Source of the DNA: Nocardia rhamnosiphila NBRC 108938
GTDB taxonomy: Bacteria; Actinomycetota; Actinomycetes; Mycobacteriales; Mycobacteriaceae
DNA: 64,000 nt
NCBI RefSeq assembly: GCF_000720425.1
Contig: NZ_JOAJ01000004.1
Span: forward strand, 248,001 to 312,000
Direction of reading: 5' to 3'
The position numbers and the translations under genes were made by a program. The notes beneath the pieces were generated by a model. The model made no database searches and had not been told where the DNA came from. It saw only the letters and a program-made list of their open reading frames with translations. Shown here piece by piece: positions 45,122-54,460 of this stretch; position 1 is the stretch's first letter, and each line of letters begins with the position of its first letter.

Positions 45122-46384
45122 TCATACCGGATCCCGGGCAAGCGGGCAGGACAGACAGCGCGGCCCGCCGCGCCCCGAACCCAGTTCCGAGCCGGGAATG
45201 CGCAGCACTTCGATACCGGAATCCTCCAGCCGCGCATTGGTCATTTCGTTGCGTTCGTAGGCGACGACGACGCCCGGCCGCAGTGCGAGGGTGTTGTTCC
45301 CGTCGTCCCACTGTTCGCGTTCGGCGGTGACCCCGTCGAGCCCGGTGTCGATCACGCGGAGTTTGTCGATCCCCATGGCTGCCGCCGCGGCGGGCAGGAA
45401 GGGTTCGGGACCGGTGACGACACAGTCGTCGGAGGTGCCGTCGCGATTGATCGTGTAGGCGGTGAGGGTTTCGCGGACTCCCGGGTACATCACCACGGCA
45501 TCGGTGTCGACCATCGTGCACACGGTGTCCAGGTGCATGGTGGCGCGGTTCTGCGCGATCGGCACCACCAGCACCGTATGCGCCAGCCGGTCGTCGAACA
45601 GGCTGCGCGCCAGAGCTTCCGCGCCGGCCGGTGAGGTTCGTTCGCCCACGCCGACCGCCACCACTCCGGGCGCCAGCAGCAGCACATCGCCGCCTTCGAT
45701 GGGCGCGGTATGTGATTCGTAGGCCCGGCGTACGCCGAGAAAACGCGGGTGGAAGGCGTAGATCAGGTCGGTGAGGGAGGTTTCCCGGGCGCGGGCCGGC
45801 AGGGCCAGGGCGGTGATGGCGACCTTGGGGCCGACCCAGAACGAGGAGTCCCGGGTGAACAGCAGGTTCGGCAGCGGGTCGATGACGAAATCACCGCCGT
45901 GGTGCATCCGGCGGACCAGCGAGGTGTTGTCGGCGGCGAAGGGCAGTTCGTCGAAGGTCATCCCGGCCATGAGGATTCGGGCCAGGTCGGCGGCCGGGAC
46001 CCCGCGTAGGTGGCCGGACAGTTCGTCGGCGAGGGCGTGCCCGAGACGGCGGGCGTGCACGGCGGCGGAGATGCCCTGGATGCGGGCGGCGCCGCTCACC
46101 TCGAGTGTTTCGGTGAGCACATCGGCCAGTAGCGCGACCTCTACTCCGCGGTCGCGCAGCACCTGGGCGAAGATGTCGTGTTCCTGTTGCGCGCGTTCCA
46201 CCCAGGGGATTCCGTCGAAGAGCAGCTGGTCGTTGTTGCGCGGGGTGAGGCGGCGCAACTCGTCACCGGGGCGGTGCAGCAGTACCGCGCGCAACGCGCC
46301 GACTTCGCTGGTCACCCCGTAGCCGGCGGGGGAAGGCCGGTGGTCGCGGGCGGATGTCGGATCCGGTACGGCATCTGGTCCCAT
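45122..46384 (-). CDS. arcA: Arginine deiminase
   Basis: ArcA turns arginine into citrulline and ammonia. The 420-residue protein has the guanidine-binding and catalytic segments [19 protein letters not shown] and MHLDTVCTM, and the nucleophile Cys in [12 protein letters not shown]. No arcB or arcC is nearby, as for Rv1001 in M. tuberculosis, so a full fermentation pathway is not shown; arginine turnover or pH balance is likelier. It is divergent from soxR. Confidence 0.96.
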   Translation of the reverse strand: MGPDAVPDPTSARDHRPSPAGYGVTSEVGALRAVLLHRPGDELRRLTPRNNDQLLFDGIPWVERAQQEHDIFAQVLRDRGVEVALLADVLTETLEVSGAARIQGISAAVHARRLGHALADELSGHLRGVPAADLARILMAGMTFDELPFAADNTSLVRRMHHGGDFVIDPLPNLLFTRDSSFWVGPKVAITALALPARARETSLTDLIYAFHPRFLGVRRAYESHTAPIEGGDVLLLAPGVVAVGVGERTSPAGAEALARSLFDDRLAHTVLVVPIAQNRATMHLDTVCTMVDTDAVVMYPGVRETLTAYTINRDGTSDDCVVTGPEPFLPAAAAAMGIDKLRVIDTGLDGVTAEREQWDDGNNTLALRPGVVVAYERNEMTNARLEDSGIEVLRIPGSELGSGRGGPRCLSCPLARDPV

Positions 46385-46475
46385 GTCCCGACACTAATGC
46401 GCGAACGCGGTGTGGGCACGGCGACGTCCACCCGTTCGCGGGGCAGTTGCCCCGATTCCGCCCCCGGCTCCAGCA

Positions 46476-46495
46476 ACCTGAAGTATTGTTCAGAT
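46476..46495. promoter_or_regulatory. SoxR-type operator upstream of soxR
   Basis: CTGAA and TTCAG (46478-46482 and 46489-46493) flank GTATTG, giving a palindrome much like SoxR boxes of actinobacteria. It is 18-33 bases before the soxR ATG, so SoxR probably controls its own gene; arcA on the other strand could also be affected. Confidence 0.6.
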
Positions 46496-46510
46496 AAAGG
46501 AGGAATATCG

Positions 46511-47077
46511 ATGCCGACAGCGGATTGGACCACCAAGGAGTTGACCCCCGGCCAGCTTTCCGAGCGTAGCGGAGTAGCCGTGTCCGCGTTGCATTTCTAC
46601 GAACGCGAGGGCCTCATCTCCAGCCGCCGGACCAGCGGAAATCAGCGGCGCTACACCCGTGAGACGCTGCGCCGGGTGGCGTTCATCCGGATCTCGCAAC
46701 GGGTCGGCATCCCACTGAGCGATATCCGGGCCGCCCTGGACCGTTTGCCGGAAGGTCGCACACCCACCCGGCGCGACTGGGAGACGCTGTCCACGGCCTG
46801 GCGCGAGGATCTGGACGACCGGATAACCCAGCTGGTCCGGCTGCGCGACAACCTGACCGGATGCATCGGCTGCGGCTGCCTGTCCCTGGGTAGCTGCAAA
46901 CTGGTCAACGAGAACGACCGGCTCGGCGCCGAGGGCCCGGGCGCGCGCGTGCTGGACGTACACCTGAACTGCCCGGAGTACGGCTGCGACGACGTACTCA
47001 GCGCGGTGCCGGAGAGTCCGGACTCGCTGTGTTCCCCGCTGGCCGATCCCGATTCACCGACTGCTTCAGCGTGCTGA
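46511..47077 (+). CDS. soxR: SoxR, redox-sensing MerR-family regulator
   Basis: SoxR holds a [2Fe-2S] cluster and activates genes on oxidation by redox-active compounds. The 188-residue protein has a MerR helix-turn-helix with [16 protein letters not shown], a dimer helix, and the cluster motif [18 protein letters not shown] precedes the ATG. The C-terminal ~40 residues are not part of the core fold; they overlap by 80 bases with the convergent SDR gene. Confidence 0.95.
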   Translation: MPTADWTTKELTPGQLSERSGVAVSALHFYEREGLISSRRTSGNQRRYTRETLRRVAFIRISQRVGIPLSDIRAALDRLPEGRTPTRRDWETLSTAWREDLDDRITQLVRLRDNLTGCIGCGCLSLGSCKLVNENDRLGAEGPGARVLDVHLNCPEYGCDDVLSAVPESPDSLCSPLADPDSPTASAC

Positions 47078-47912
47078 ACTGCAGGTTGGCCTGCCGCATC
47101 AGCAATTCGTAGGGAAAGGCGAACTTCCGCTTCCACCAGTATCCGAACCGGATATCGAACGAGCTGTACACCAGGAACCGGTTGCGTTCGATGCCCTTCA
47201 GGATCACCGCGGCGACCTTCTCCGGCGCCACCGCGTGCCGGGTGAACAGCGAGGTGACCCGCTGCACCCGCGGATGCTCCTTGTCGACGCCGACCAGGTC
47301 GAACGAGCGCACCAGCGGGGTGGCGACCGCGCCCGGGGTCACCACGTGCACCGAGATCCCATGCTCGGCCAGTTCGAAGCGCAACACCTCGGACAATCCG
47401 CGCAGCCCGTACTTGCTGGCGCTGTACGCGGCGTGCCACGGCAGCGCCAGCAGACCGGCCGCCGACGACACGTTCACCAGCGCGCCGCCCTGACCGGCAC
47501 GCACCATCGGCGGCACGAACCGCTCGATCACATTGATCGGGCCCAGCAGATTGATATCGATCATCCGCCGCCAGTGCCGGATCTCGAGACTGTCGACCGT
47601 GCCCCAGACCGAGGTCCCGGCCACGTTCATCACCACATCGAGGCTGCCGAACCGCTCGTGCACGGTGGCCGCGAACTCGGCCACGGCGTCGTGGTTCGAG
47701 ATGTCGAACGCCTCGGCGATGAGCACGGTGCCGCCGGCCCGCTCGATCTCGGCGACGGTATCGGCCAGCCCGTCGGCATCGATATCGGTCAGCACCAAGT
47801 GCGCCCCGCGGGCCGCCGAGGCCAGCGCGGTCGCCCGGCCGATACCGCTGGCCGCGCCGGTGATCAGCGTTTTCGCGTCCTGCACCGATTTCCTGCGGTC
47901 GACCCGCCCCAT
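46998..47912 (-). CDS. Short-chain dehydrogenase/reductase
   Basis: A 304-residue classical SDR. It has [15 protein letters not shown] (NAD(P)-binding), NVAGTS, and the catalytic Ser in NVSSAAGL with YSASK. The C-terminus beyond about residue 235 is an extension ([21 protein letters not shown]) found in SDRs linked to membrane lipids or steroids. GGGAG lies 9 bases before the ATG. The substrate is unknown. It overlaps the end of soxR. Confidence 0.92.
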   Translation of the reverse strand: MGRVDRRKSVQDAKTLITGAASGIGRATALASAARGAHLVLTDIDADGLADTVAEIERAGGTVLIAEAFDISNHDAVAEFAATVHERFGSLDVVMNVAGTSVWGTVDSLEIRHWRRMIDINLLGPINVIERFVPPMVRAGQGGALVNVSSAAGLLALPWHAAYSASKYGLRGLSEVLRFELAEHGISVHVVTPGAVATPLVRSFDLVGVDKEHPRVQRVTSLFTRHAVAPEKVAAVILKGIERNRFLVYSSFDIRFGYWWKRKFAFPYELLMRQANLQFSTLKQSVNRDRPAGNTASPDSPAPR

Positions 47913-48008
47913 GCTGCCACTCCCGATCGTCCGACTGCGCTGTCGGCAGCAGCCTACCGACCCGGGGGCGGGCGGGCACGGCGGAAACGGCGGCCGGACG
48001 GAACGCCG

Positions 48009-48584
48009 CTACAGCAGCGGGCGCACGAGCGCCCGGACGAGCCCCGCGGCCGTTTCACGCGACGAGGCGGTCGAATACATTCCGCCGCTGTAGTAGTCCA
48101 GAAAGGCTTCTTGAAAGCAGGCGCCGACCAGGAGTGCGGCGACGGCGTCGGGGTCCGTGTCCGCGGCGATCCGGCCGAGCTCCCGCTCGGCCGCCAGATA
48201 GGCCGCGAAGGCGCCGACCGCTTTCTCCGGACCGGCGCCGTGTTCGGCCATGGCGGCGCGATGGGTCGCCATCCGCCGCGGATCGGCGAGTAGCGCGCCG
48301 AGCATGGGAATGGATTGCCGGTAGAAGTCGAGCGCCGCGCAGGCCAGGTGGGTGAGATTGTCTGTCAGCTCGCCGTCGCCCGGGGCGACACCCACCCGCG
48401 CGGGCCCGGGCAGCCGTTCCCGGAGCACGGCCAGCAGCAGTTTCTCCTTGTCACCGAAGTACTTGTAGAGCGTCGGCTCCGAGACGCCGGTGTGCTGCGC
48501 GATCTCCTTCGTGGTCGCGTGGACGACGCCCCGGGTCCGCAGGATGTCCGCGGCCGCGTCCAGAATCCGCTCGCGCGTGCTCAT
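48009..48584 (-). CDS. TetR-family regulator with a perfect upstream operator
   Basis: A 191-residue TetR protein with KEIAQHTGVSEPTLYKYFGDKEKLL in residues 25-50 and a short helical domain. GAGGAGACCGAG precedes the ATG. It is divergent from a truncated NAD(P)-binding gene and an SGNH hydrolase gene, across a 10-bp-arm palindrome, so it should repress both sides. Confidence 0.9.
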   Translation of the reverse strand: MSTRERILDAAADILRTRGVVHATTKEIAQHTGVSEPTLYKYFGDKEKLLLAVLRERLPGPARVGVAPGDGELTDNLTHLACAALDFYRQSIPMLGALLADPRRMATHRAAMAEHGAGPEKAVGAFAAYLAAERELGRIAADTDPDAVAALLVGACFQEAFLDYYSGGMYSTASSRETAAGLVRALVRPLL

Positions 48585-48634
48585 CTCGGTCTCCTCGTGC
48601 CGCGCTTGACAGGTTGGTAAACACTAGATCATTC

Positions 48635-48658
48635 TGGGGTTAGTGATTACTAACCCCA
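48635..48658. promoter_or_regulatory. Perfect TetR operator
   Basis: TGGGGTTAGT and ACTAACCCCA are perfect 10-bp inverted arms around GATT. The site lies 51 bases before the TetR start and 21 bases before the start of the divergent gene. Confidence 0.85.
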
Positions 48659-48678
48659 TTCTTTCTGGAGGTTCAGCA

Positions 48679-48960
48679 ATGCGTGTCGGCATCTTCGGCG
48701 CCACGGGCGGCACCGGTCATCTGGTACAGCGCCCGCTCGCCGCCGGGCGCCACGACCGGGCGGTAGTTCACGATCCGGCAGTCCCGCCCGGCGCGAACCG
48801 CCCCGGACTCGGCGCGAGCACCGGCGAGGCGATGGCCCCGGACGCGATCGGCCCGGCGGTCGCCGATCCGGACGCGGCCGTTCCGGCACTCGGGCCGGCC
48901 GTCCTCGCCGCACCGGCCGAGCCCGCCACCATCGGGCACTCGCTCTCCCTGGGGTACTGA
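48679..48960 (+). pseudogene. Truncated NAD(P)-binding (NmrA-like) protein gene
   Basis: A 93-residue reading frame starts with MRVGIFGATGGTGHLVQRPL, the dinucleotide-binding start of NmrA/atypical SDR proteins, which are usually 200-300 residues. The rest is Ala/Pro/Asp-rich and keeps only a trace of the family (DAAVPALGPAV). Then a stop follows. The gene keeps GGAGG and the operator in front, so it may still be translated. One base separates its stop from the SGNH start, so it may now serve as a leader for that gene. Confidence 0.65.
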
Positions 48961-48961
48961 T

Positions 48962-49792
48962 ATGCGACCACGGCTCACCCGCAAGCGGCTGCTGCTCGCT
49001 CTCGCCGTCACACTCGCGGCCGTCCTCGGTGCCGCGGGGACGGTCGGCTATCTGACCTTCGTACGGTCCCCGGCCGACTCCCCGGCACAGGCGTGCGCCG
49101 GCGGAAAACCGGGCGACGACCGGCCCGTTGTCGTAGCAGCCGGGGCCAGTATGACCCGCGGGACCCTCGGCGCCGACTGGGTCGGCGCGCTCCGGGAAAG
49201 CGCGGAATTCGGCGGCCACCGGATCGTCAACGCCGGGGTCAACGGGAACACCAGCGCGGATCTGCGGGACCGGCTCGACACCGATGTCCTGGCCTGCCGG
49301 CCGGACGCGGTCATCGTCCTGGTGGGCACCAACGACGTCCGCGGCGATATCGGCCTGGACACCTACCGCGACAACCTCACCGCGATCGTGGACCGCATCG
49401 CCGCCGCGGGCACGGCACGGGTGGCGCTGATGTCACTACCACCGCTCGGCGAGGACCCCGGGGACGAGATCAATCGCCGGCTGGCCGGATACAACCGGGT
49501 CATCGCCGAAACGGCCACTCGCACCGGCAGCGATTACCTGCCGCTGCACGAACGGATCGCCGGCCTCGTCCGGCAACACGGCGATCCGAGCGCGCGCTAC
49601 GACTTCGGCTTCACCCTCGCCTTCACCGCCGCCGCGCAGCACTACCTGTTCGGGCGCAGCTGGGATCAGGTGGCGCGCAGCCGCGGCTCGGACCTGTTCG
49701 TCGACAGCATCCACCTCAGCGACCGCAGCGGCGCCGAGGTAGTCGACCTCACCGGTGACTGGCTGGCGACCGCACTGCGCCGACCGCGATGA
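48962..49792 (+). CDS. Exported SGNH/GDSL hydrolase
   Basis: A 276-residue protein with an N-terminal signal or anchor helix (LLLALAVTLAAVLGAAG). The catalytic pattern is GASMTRGTLGADW for block I (Ser in GASM, where GDS is usual), the Asn-containing NAGVNGNTS, LVGTNDVRG for block III, and DSIHLSD with the Asp-His pair for block V. It is translated one base after the truncated NAD(P)-binding gene. Substrate is probably an ester in the cell envelope; unknown. Confidence 0.87.
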   Translation: MRPRLTRKRLLLALAVTLAAVLGAAGTVGYLTFVRSPADSPAQACAGGKPGDDRPVVVAAGASMTRGTLGADWVGALRESAEFGGHRIVNAGVNGNTSADLRDRLDTDVLACRPDAVIVLVGTNDVRGDIGLDTYRDNLTAIVDRIAAAGTARVALMSLPPLGEDPGDEINRRLAGYNRVIAETATRTGSDYLPLHERIAGLVRQHGDPSARYDFGFTLAFTAAAQHYLFGRSWDQVARSRGSDLFVDSIHLSDRSGAEVVDLTGDWLATALRRPR

Positions 49793-49835
49793 CCACAATG
49801 CCCGGGGCAGCAGGCATGCGCGGCCTGCGCCCTGG

Positions 49836-52040
49836 TCACACGTCCCAGGGGTCCAGGCCGAACTCGGGAATCGTGTGGTCGAGGTTGGCGAGCCGCTTGA
49901 CCGACGCCATGAGCGCTTCCCGATTCGCTGGGGTCGGGCGATCGCTGAACGCCCTCGCGATCGTGAAGTGATCGGTGGCCAGCCGATCGGCGATGGCGGT
50001 TCGAGTGGCGCGGCCGACCGAGTTCCATTCTTCGGGGCTGATATTGGCCCGCAGGGCGCGGTCGGAATCCCAGTGCTGTTCGACCCGTGCGATGAAGTCG
50101 CGGTTGAGCTGCGCAGCGGGGTCCGGCGCCAGAGTGTGCCGGGCCAGGCTGTCGGCATCGGCCACCGCCTGCGCCGCGAAGGCCGCCTGCGCGTCGGTTC
50201 CGGCATGGTTCATCACCGCATTGCCGGAGGCGACGGCCTTCTGCAAAGGGCCGAAGCCGTACGGATTGCGCGATCGGGTCTCGTTCCGGACCGAACGGGC
50301 ACGCAACGCATGGTTCACGCTGCTGTGGGTGGACCCGGCGTCCAGTAGCACAGCCACCATGTGCTGATAGGGCACCCGGTTGTTGTCGAGATACTTGATA
50401 GCGCGCGCGAGTCCGAGCTCGGTGTGGATTCCGCCCCACGCGTCGGCTTCCCGCCGCGCCAGCAGGCGCCAGTTCTGCCTGGCCATCGACGCCCATTCGT
50501 GCCCTTCCAACCGGCTCGCCGCCGTGGCCGCGTTCACCCGGTCACTGCGCATCTTGCCGAACGCCAACGGGCTGAGCGGGTTGACCGTGCGCCCCACGAG
50601 CCAGGCAGTGAGCGGCGAGGAGTTGACGGTGTTCAATGCGGCGAGGCTCGCGATCGTGCCGGCACCCGAACCGCCCCCGGAACTCTTCCCGCCGCCGCCC
50701 ATACCGAGCGCGGTACCGCCCGACCCGCCGCGCGCGCCCTGGATCGTGAGCGAGAACCGGTTGGCCATCCAGTCCGAACCGCGCGTCAATCCCTTGGTCA
50801 GCCGGCCGAACTGCAGGATCGCGACGACTTCCACGACCGCCGCGATGACGAGGACGGCGAGCACCTGTCCGCGCGCCTGCTGGAACAGGTTGCCGAGGAT
50901 CAGCAGGTACACCCCGATGAAGACGGTGTAAGCGCACATCCGGGCCGCGGCGATACCCGTGTTCACCAGGTTGCGCACCAGAAAGGTCTGCGTGGGCCCG
51001 AAGACGAAACCGCCCGCGGCGAAACCGAAGGTCGCCATGAACCCCTGCATGACCGCGTCCAGCGCGGCCCGCATCAGCCGATAGGACAGGACCACCGCGA
51101 ACAACAGCAGTACGGCTGCCGAGACCAACAGCAACAGACCGGTGCCGATCTGTCCCATGCTCGGGTGGGCCGCGGCCGCGGCCGCCGCGGTGTCCCCGCA
51201 GGCTGCCAGTGCGCGCTGGGCGCGGTCGGCGTCCCCCGTGGTCACTCCGGAAGACCACGCCGCGGCACACGCGGACTGGTTGTCCACGATATGGCCGAAA
51301 TTCCACACCTGCACCGGACGGCGCGCGAAATTGTCCGCCATATCGCCCTGCAGGGTGCTCACCGCCAGATCCGGGTTCCGGTTCGCGGACCCGTTCAGCC
51401 CCGACGCGACCGCCAGACCGACGTCGCGGCCCTGGGCGAGCACCCCGTCGGAGCCCAGTGCGGCCGCCAGCGGGTCGGCCAGGAACAGCGGGCCCAGCAC
51501 TGCCACGGCCAGCATCGTCACGGTCTGGATCACCGCGCGAGCATGGAAACCTCGCACGATGAACCAGGCCACGAAGAAGGCGCCGATCGTGGCCGCGGTG
51601 ACCAGGACAGCGGGCGTGGCGAGCTGGCCGGCCAGCGCGCCGGCGGTACCGCGCAGCGCGTCGGCGAAGAATTCCAGCCAGGCGAAGCTCAGCGCGAAGC
51701 CGATGAACCAGATCGCGGTGGTCACGATGATCATGTAACCGACGAATTCCAGGCCGACGATGGTCCACACGATTGTGCCGCCCGGGTCGAGCAACCCGCC
51801 GTTGTCACTGATGTAGGTGTAATCGGCGAGCGCCACACCGAAGGAGTCCCGGACGTTCATCCAGGCCACTCCGTCCATCCGGCTCGATCCGGTGGCGCCG
51901 TCCTGTGCCATGGCCACCGCCCCGAGCGCACCCGGCAGTACGGTCAGCACGAAGAGGCCGGCGAGGCACCAGAGGAGGCGGCGCCCCCATCTCGCTGCTG
52001 TCCGCGGTGCACTGCTTCCGCGCTCACCCCACAGGCGCAT
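49836..52040 (-). CDS. Large polytopic membrane protein resembling VirB6/TrbL of type IV secretion
   Basis: A 734-residue protein. An N-terminal signal-like helix (WCLAGLFVLTVLPGALGAV) is followed by about seven hydrophobic segments up to residue ~410, then a Gly/Ser linker (GGGGKSSGGGSGAG) and a ~280-residue soluble C-terminal domain. The layout is like VirB6/TrbL channel proteins, but motif support is weak. No other secretion or transfer genes are in the window, so it is an orphan or belongs to a scattered system. The ATG has a poor ribosome binding site. Confidence 0.7.
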   Translation of the reverse strand: MRLWGERGSSAPRTAARWGRRLLWCLAGLFVLTVLPGALGAVAMAQDGATGSSRMDGVAWMNVRDSFGVALADYTYISDNGGLLDPGGTIVWTIVGLEFVGYMIIVTTAIWFIGFALSFAWLEFFADALRGTAGALAGQLATPAVLVTAATIGAFFVAWFIVRGFHARAVIQTVTMLAVAVLGPLFLADPLAAALGSDGVLAQGRDVGLAVASGLNGSANRNPDLAVSTLQGDMADNFARRPVQVWNFGHIVDNQSACAAAWSSGVTTGDADRAQRALAACGDTAAAAAAAHPSMGQIGTGLLLLVSAAVLLLFAVVLSYRLMRAALDAVMQGFMATFGFAAGGFVFGPTQTFLVRNLVNTGIAAARMCAYTVFIGVYLLILGNLFQQARGQVLAVLVIAAVVEVVAILQFGRLTKGLTRGSDWMANRFSLTIQGARGGSGGTALGMGGGGKSSGGGSGAGTIASLAALNTVNSSPLTAWLVGRTVNPLSPLAFGKMRSDRVNAATAASRLEGHEWASMARQNWRLLARREADAWGGIHTELGLARAIKYLDNNRVPYQHMVAVLLDAGSTHSSVNHALRARSVRNETRSRNPYGFGPLQKAVASGNAVMNHAGTDAQAAFAAQAVADADSLARHTLAPDPAAQLNRDFIARVEQHWDSDRALRANISPEEWNSVGRATRTAIADRLATDHFTIARAFSDRPTPANREALMASVKRLANLDHTIPEFGLDPWDV

Positions 52041-52521
52041 GGCCGTAGATCCGGCTACTGGGCTGCGCGTTTCGCGCGCTCGCCGAATGCGGGCACGGCC
52101 CGCCGGTCTGGTCTGCCGATCATGCTGGCATTGGTATCGACGCCGAATGAAATTCAGCTGAACTGGCAGTGGCGGATCGGGCCTACCGCGGTGAATTACG
52201 AAATAATACCCGGAAAAATCCCCAGCCCTGAGAACAGGAGTAAAATGCCGAATTCAATTCACGGTGAGCGGAATTCGGTAATAAAACCGATTACTCCCGA
52301 ATTGCCCGGCTGTGGCGTCCGGAGAAATTTCATCCCATGATAATGGGTTCCGGATCGGACCGTAGGAACTCGGCCGAGCACGCGGTGCCGCGCTCGCCAC
52401 CCCGGGCGGCGGCGCCGGGCGCGGGCAACCGGCCGGTATCGCCGTCGGTTGATAGCATGGCGGATCCAGCCGACCATTCGGTCGGCTTGCCGACCAGGAC
52501 ACATCTCGAAAGAGTCGTTCC
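52041..52521. other. Less GC-rich intergenic region with inverted repeats and a possible 31-codon frame
   Basis: The 480 bases upstream of the GyrI-like pair include a clearly AT-richer stretch at about 52185-52350, with CCCAT-GATA-ATGGG at 52334-52347 as a candidate operator. A short frame at 52245-52340 is listed separately. The rest is not gene-like. Confidence 0.5.
52245..52340 (+). CDS. Possible 31-residue peptide with a strong ribosome binding site
   Basis: ATG at 52245 stands 4 bases after AGGAG (52236-52240) and reads 31 codons (MPNSIHGERNSV... ending RRNFIP). It includes one Cys and several Pro. Codons are AT-rich compared with neighbours. It could be a leader peptide, a small membrane-free peptide, or chance. 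It precedes the GyrI-like pair by 181 bases. Confidence 0.3.
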   Translation: MPNSIHGERNSVIKPITPELPGCGVRRNFIP

Positions 52522-52965
52522 ATGCAGTTTGAATTCGTCGAGCGGGACGAGACGTGGGTGGCCGGACTCCCGGTACGCAGTCCCAAGCGTGCGCTCGGTG
52601 AGTTGTACGACCGCGACCTCGAAGGCGCCTGGGCATCGGTACTCCATCACGAGCTGGGCGGCCCCCTCGCCACGGCGTACACGGATTACTCGACGGAGCT
52701 CGGCACCTACAACACCCAGATCGTGGGATATCGGTGCAGTTCGTTCGACGAGGTCACCCGCGGGCATCTGGTCGCCCGGCTGCCGCGCGGCACCTATGCG
52801 AAATTCTCCTCGGTGGGTAACTTCCCGCAGATCATGACGAGCCTGTGGACACAGATCGCCTACGCCGAGGAGCACCACCAGATCAACCGGACCTTTTCCG
52901 GTGATTTCGAGTTCTACCCGCACGCCTACAAGATCGATCTGTATCTGGCGGTCGAGGCCCGATGA
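52522..52965 (+). CDS. GyrI-like (effector-binding domain) protein, first of a pair
   Basis: A 147-residue protein with the GyrI/AraC effector-binding pattern: a first beta-alpha unit (MQFEFVERDETWVAGLPVR) and a later RGTYAKFSSVGNFPQIMTSLW, then EFYPHAYKIDLYLAVEA. No DNA-binding domain is attached. Such stand-alone domains bind small molecules or gyrase. Its stop overlaps the start of the next gene as ATGA. Confidence 0.8.
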   Translation: MQFEFVERDETWVAGLPVRSPKRALGELYDRDLEGAWASVLHHELGGPLATAYTDYSTELGTYNTQIVGYRCSSFDEVTRGHLVARLPRGTYAKFSSVGNFPQIMTSLWTQIAYAEEHHQINRTFSGDFEFYPHAYKIDLYLAVEAR

Positions 52966-53417
52966 CCTACACGATCGTGGTGCGCGGCGAATCCGTCTAC
53001 GCCGGACTCGTCTTCCCGAAGGTCCGGCCCAGTTTCAAGGTCAGCAACAGCGAGCTCATCGAGTTCCTGAAGGACCGGGTGCGGGAGCGGCTGGACGCCG
53101 CCGCCGGATCGGCCGACGGACAACGGCCCATGTACACCGTGTACGTCCGGACGCCGACGGGAACCTACAACGCGCTGGTGTGTTTCGAGTACACCGACCC
53201 GGGCCGGGCCCCGGTCGGCGATGTACTGGTCCGGGTTCCCCGGGGCGTCTACGCCCGGTTCGTACCCAACGGCGACTACCACGATCCGGTCGAGGATGTC
53301 TGGGCCCAGGTCGACGACGCGACCGCGTCGGCGGAGATCACCCGGGCCTACCGCGAGGAGATCGAGATCTGGCACGGTTCGGAATCGGTGGAGCTGTTCA
53401 TCTCCATCACCCCCTGA
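52962..53417 (+). CDS. GyrI-like (effector-binding domain) protein, second of a pair
   Basis: A 151-residue relative of the gene before it: RGVYARFVPNGDYHDPVEDVW matches RGTYAKFSSVGNFPQIMTSLW, and the ends IEIWHGSESVELFISI and FEFYPHAYKIDLYLAV correspond. The first part, KVRPSFKVSNSELIEFLKDR, differs. It overlaps the first gene by four bases, so both are made together, perhaps as a heterodimer. Confidence 0.78.
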   Translation: MTYTIVVRGESVYAGLVFPKVRPSFKVSNSELIEFLKDRVRERLDAAAGSADGQRPMYTVYVRTPTGTYNALVCFEYTDPGRAPVGDVLVRVPRGVYARFVPNGDYHDPVEDVWAQVDDATASAEITRAYREEIEIWHGSESVELFISITP

Positions 53418-53551
53418 CCGCGGGCGGAACAGGTCGTTGCCTGCCGGTAACCAACTCGGTACCAACCGGTCTGGTGGTAACGACGCGTGCCGATTTCATC
53501 CGGGTTGACCTGCGATAACGATCGCACACCGAGCCGGTTTCCGGAAGATTA

Positions 53552-53565
53552 ACCAGAGTTCTGGT
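53552..53565. promoter_or_regulatory. Small palindrome upstream of the acyltransferase-like gene
   Basis: ACCAGA-GT-TCTGGT is a perfect 6-bp inverted repeat in an AT-richer stretch about 120 bases before the start of the operon at 53687. A regulator binding site is possible; no regulator gene is adjacent. Confidence 0.35.
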
Positions 53566-53686
53566 CAATTGTCTTCTGATGACGGATACTGCACTGGGCA
53601 CGCCGACGAGCCGGGGCGTCGGTCGGGCTGCTGGACAACAAATCCCGCACGGCCCTCGCGTCGTGCGGCGAAAGAGTAGGAACTGC

Positions 53687-54460
53687 ATGACTGTCGAAAC
53701 GATCGCAGTCGGCCAGGAAGACCCGAGCCGCGGCCGCACTGTGAGATTTCGCGACAACGTTTCCGGATACGCCCTCTGCGTAACCACCCCACATCTCTGC
53801 CCCGGCCTGTGGCGCCGATATCTCGCGGGAGCGCGGGAAGCGTACCGCCACTTCGGGAACGAATCGGCCCTGGACTACGACGGTGTACTCGACGGGTCCT
53901 CGACGGCCCTGTTCTTCGCCGCCACCGACGCCCGCGGCGAAGTGGTCGGCGGACTACGGGTCCAAGGTCCCTACACCTGGGTGTCCGAGGTCGGCTCGCT
54001 CACCCCGTGGGCGGGCCGGGCGGGCGCGGCCGAACTGGGTCTGATGATGGCCCGGCGCATTCCACGCGGGGTGGTGGAATCCCGGGCGGTGTGGGTCGCC
54101 CGGGACGCGCCCCGGCGCAACGAGCTGGCCGCGGCGATCTCACGCTGTATGGCCCATGCGCCGCGCCTGCTCAACGCCCGGTACGGCTTCGCCACGGTCG
54201 CCTCCTTCACCACCGAACGGCACCGCGCCAGCGGCGGGGGGGCGGCCCAGCCGATCCCGCCGGTGCCCTACCCCGACGAGCGCTATCGGACCCTGCCCAT
54301 TTGGTGGGATACCCGGACCTACCATGTATTTGCTGACAAGTTGCAGTATCTGCTGATGCGTGGTGAACTTCGCACTATGGGATTAGCTGAACCGAGGTCG
54401 CGGCGGTCGAATCGACTGTTCGGGCACGGCGGGGAGGATTGCTACACATATGGTCGGTGA
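53687..54460 (+). CDS. Acyltransferase-like (GNAT / autoinducer-synthase-like) protein
   Basis: A 257-residue protein. The core VLDGSSTALFFAATDARGEV and GGLRVQGPYTWVSE resemble the central beta-strands of GNAT-fold acyltransferases, including N-acyl-homoserine-lactone-synthase-like proteins. The rest, with WVARDAPRRNELAAAI, is also consistent. The substrate is unknown. The ATG at 53687 has AGGAAC upstream. It overlaps the ThiF-nitroreductase gene by 11 bases, so it is the first gene of that operon. Confidence 0.65.
   Translation: MTVETIAVGQEDPSRGRTVRFRDNVSGYALCVTTPHLCPGLWRRYLAGAREAYRHFGNESALDYDGVLDGSSTALFFAATDARGEVVGGLRVQGPYTWVSEVGSLTPWAGRAGAAELGLMMARRIPRGVVESRAVWVARDAPRRNELAAAISRCMAHAPRLLNARYGFATVASFTTERHRASGGGAAQPIPPVPYPDERYRTLPIWWDTRTYHVFADKLQYLLMRGELRTMGLAEPRSRRSNRLFGHGGEDCYTYGR

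Noticed and set aside
50361..52340. A 659-codon plus-strand frame
   Set aside because: Antisense to the polytopic membrane protein; the translation is Arg/Gln/His-rich with no fold-like pattern. Only its last 31 codons have a separate start with a good ribosome binding site.
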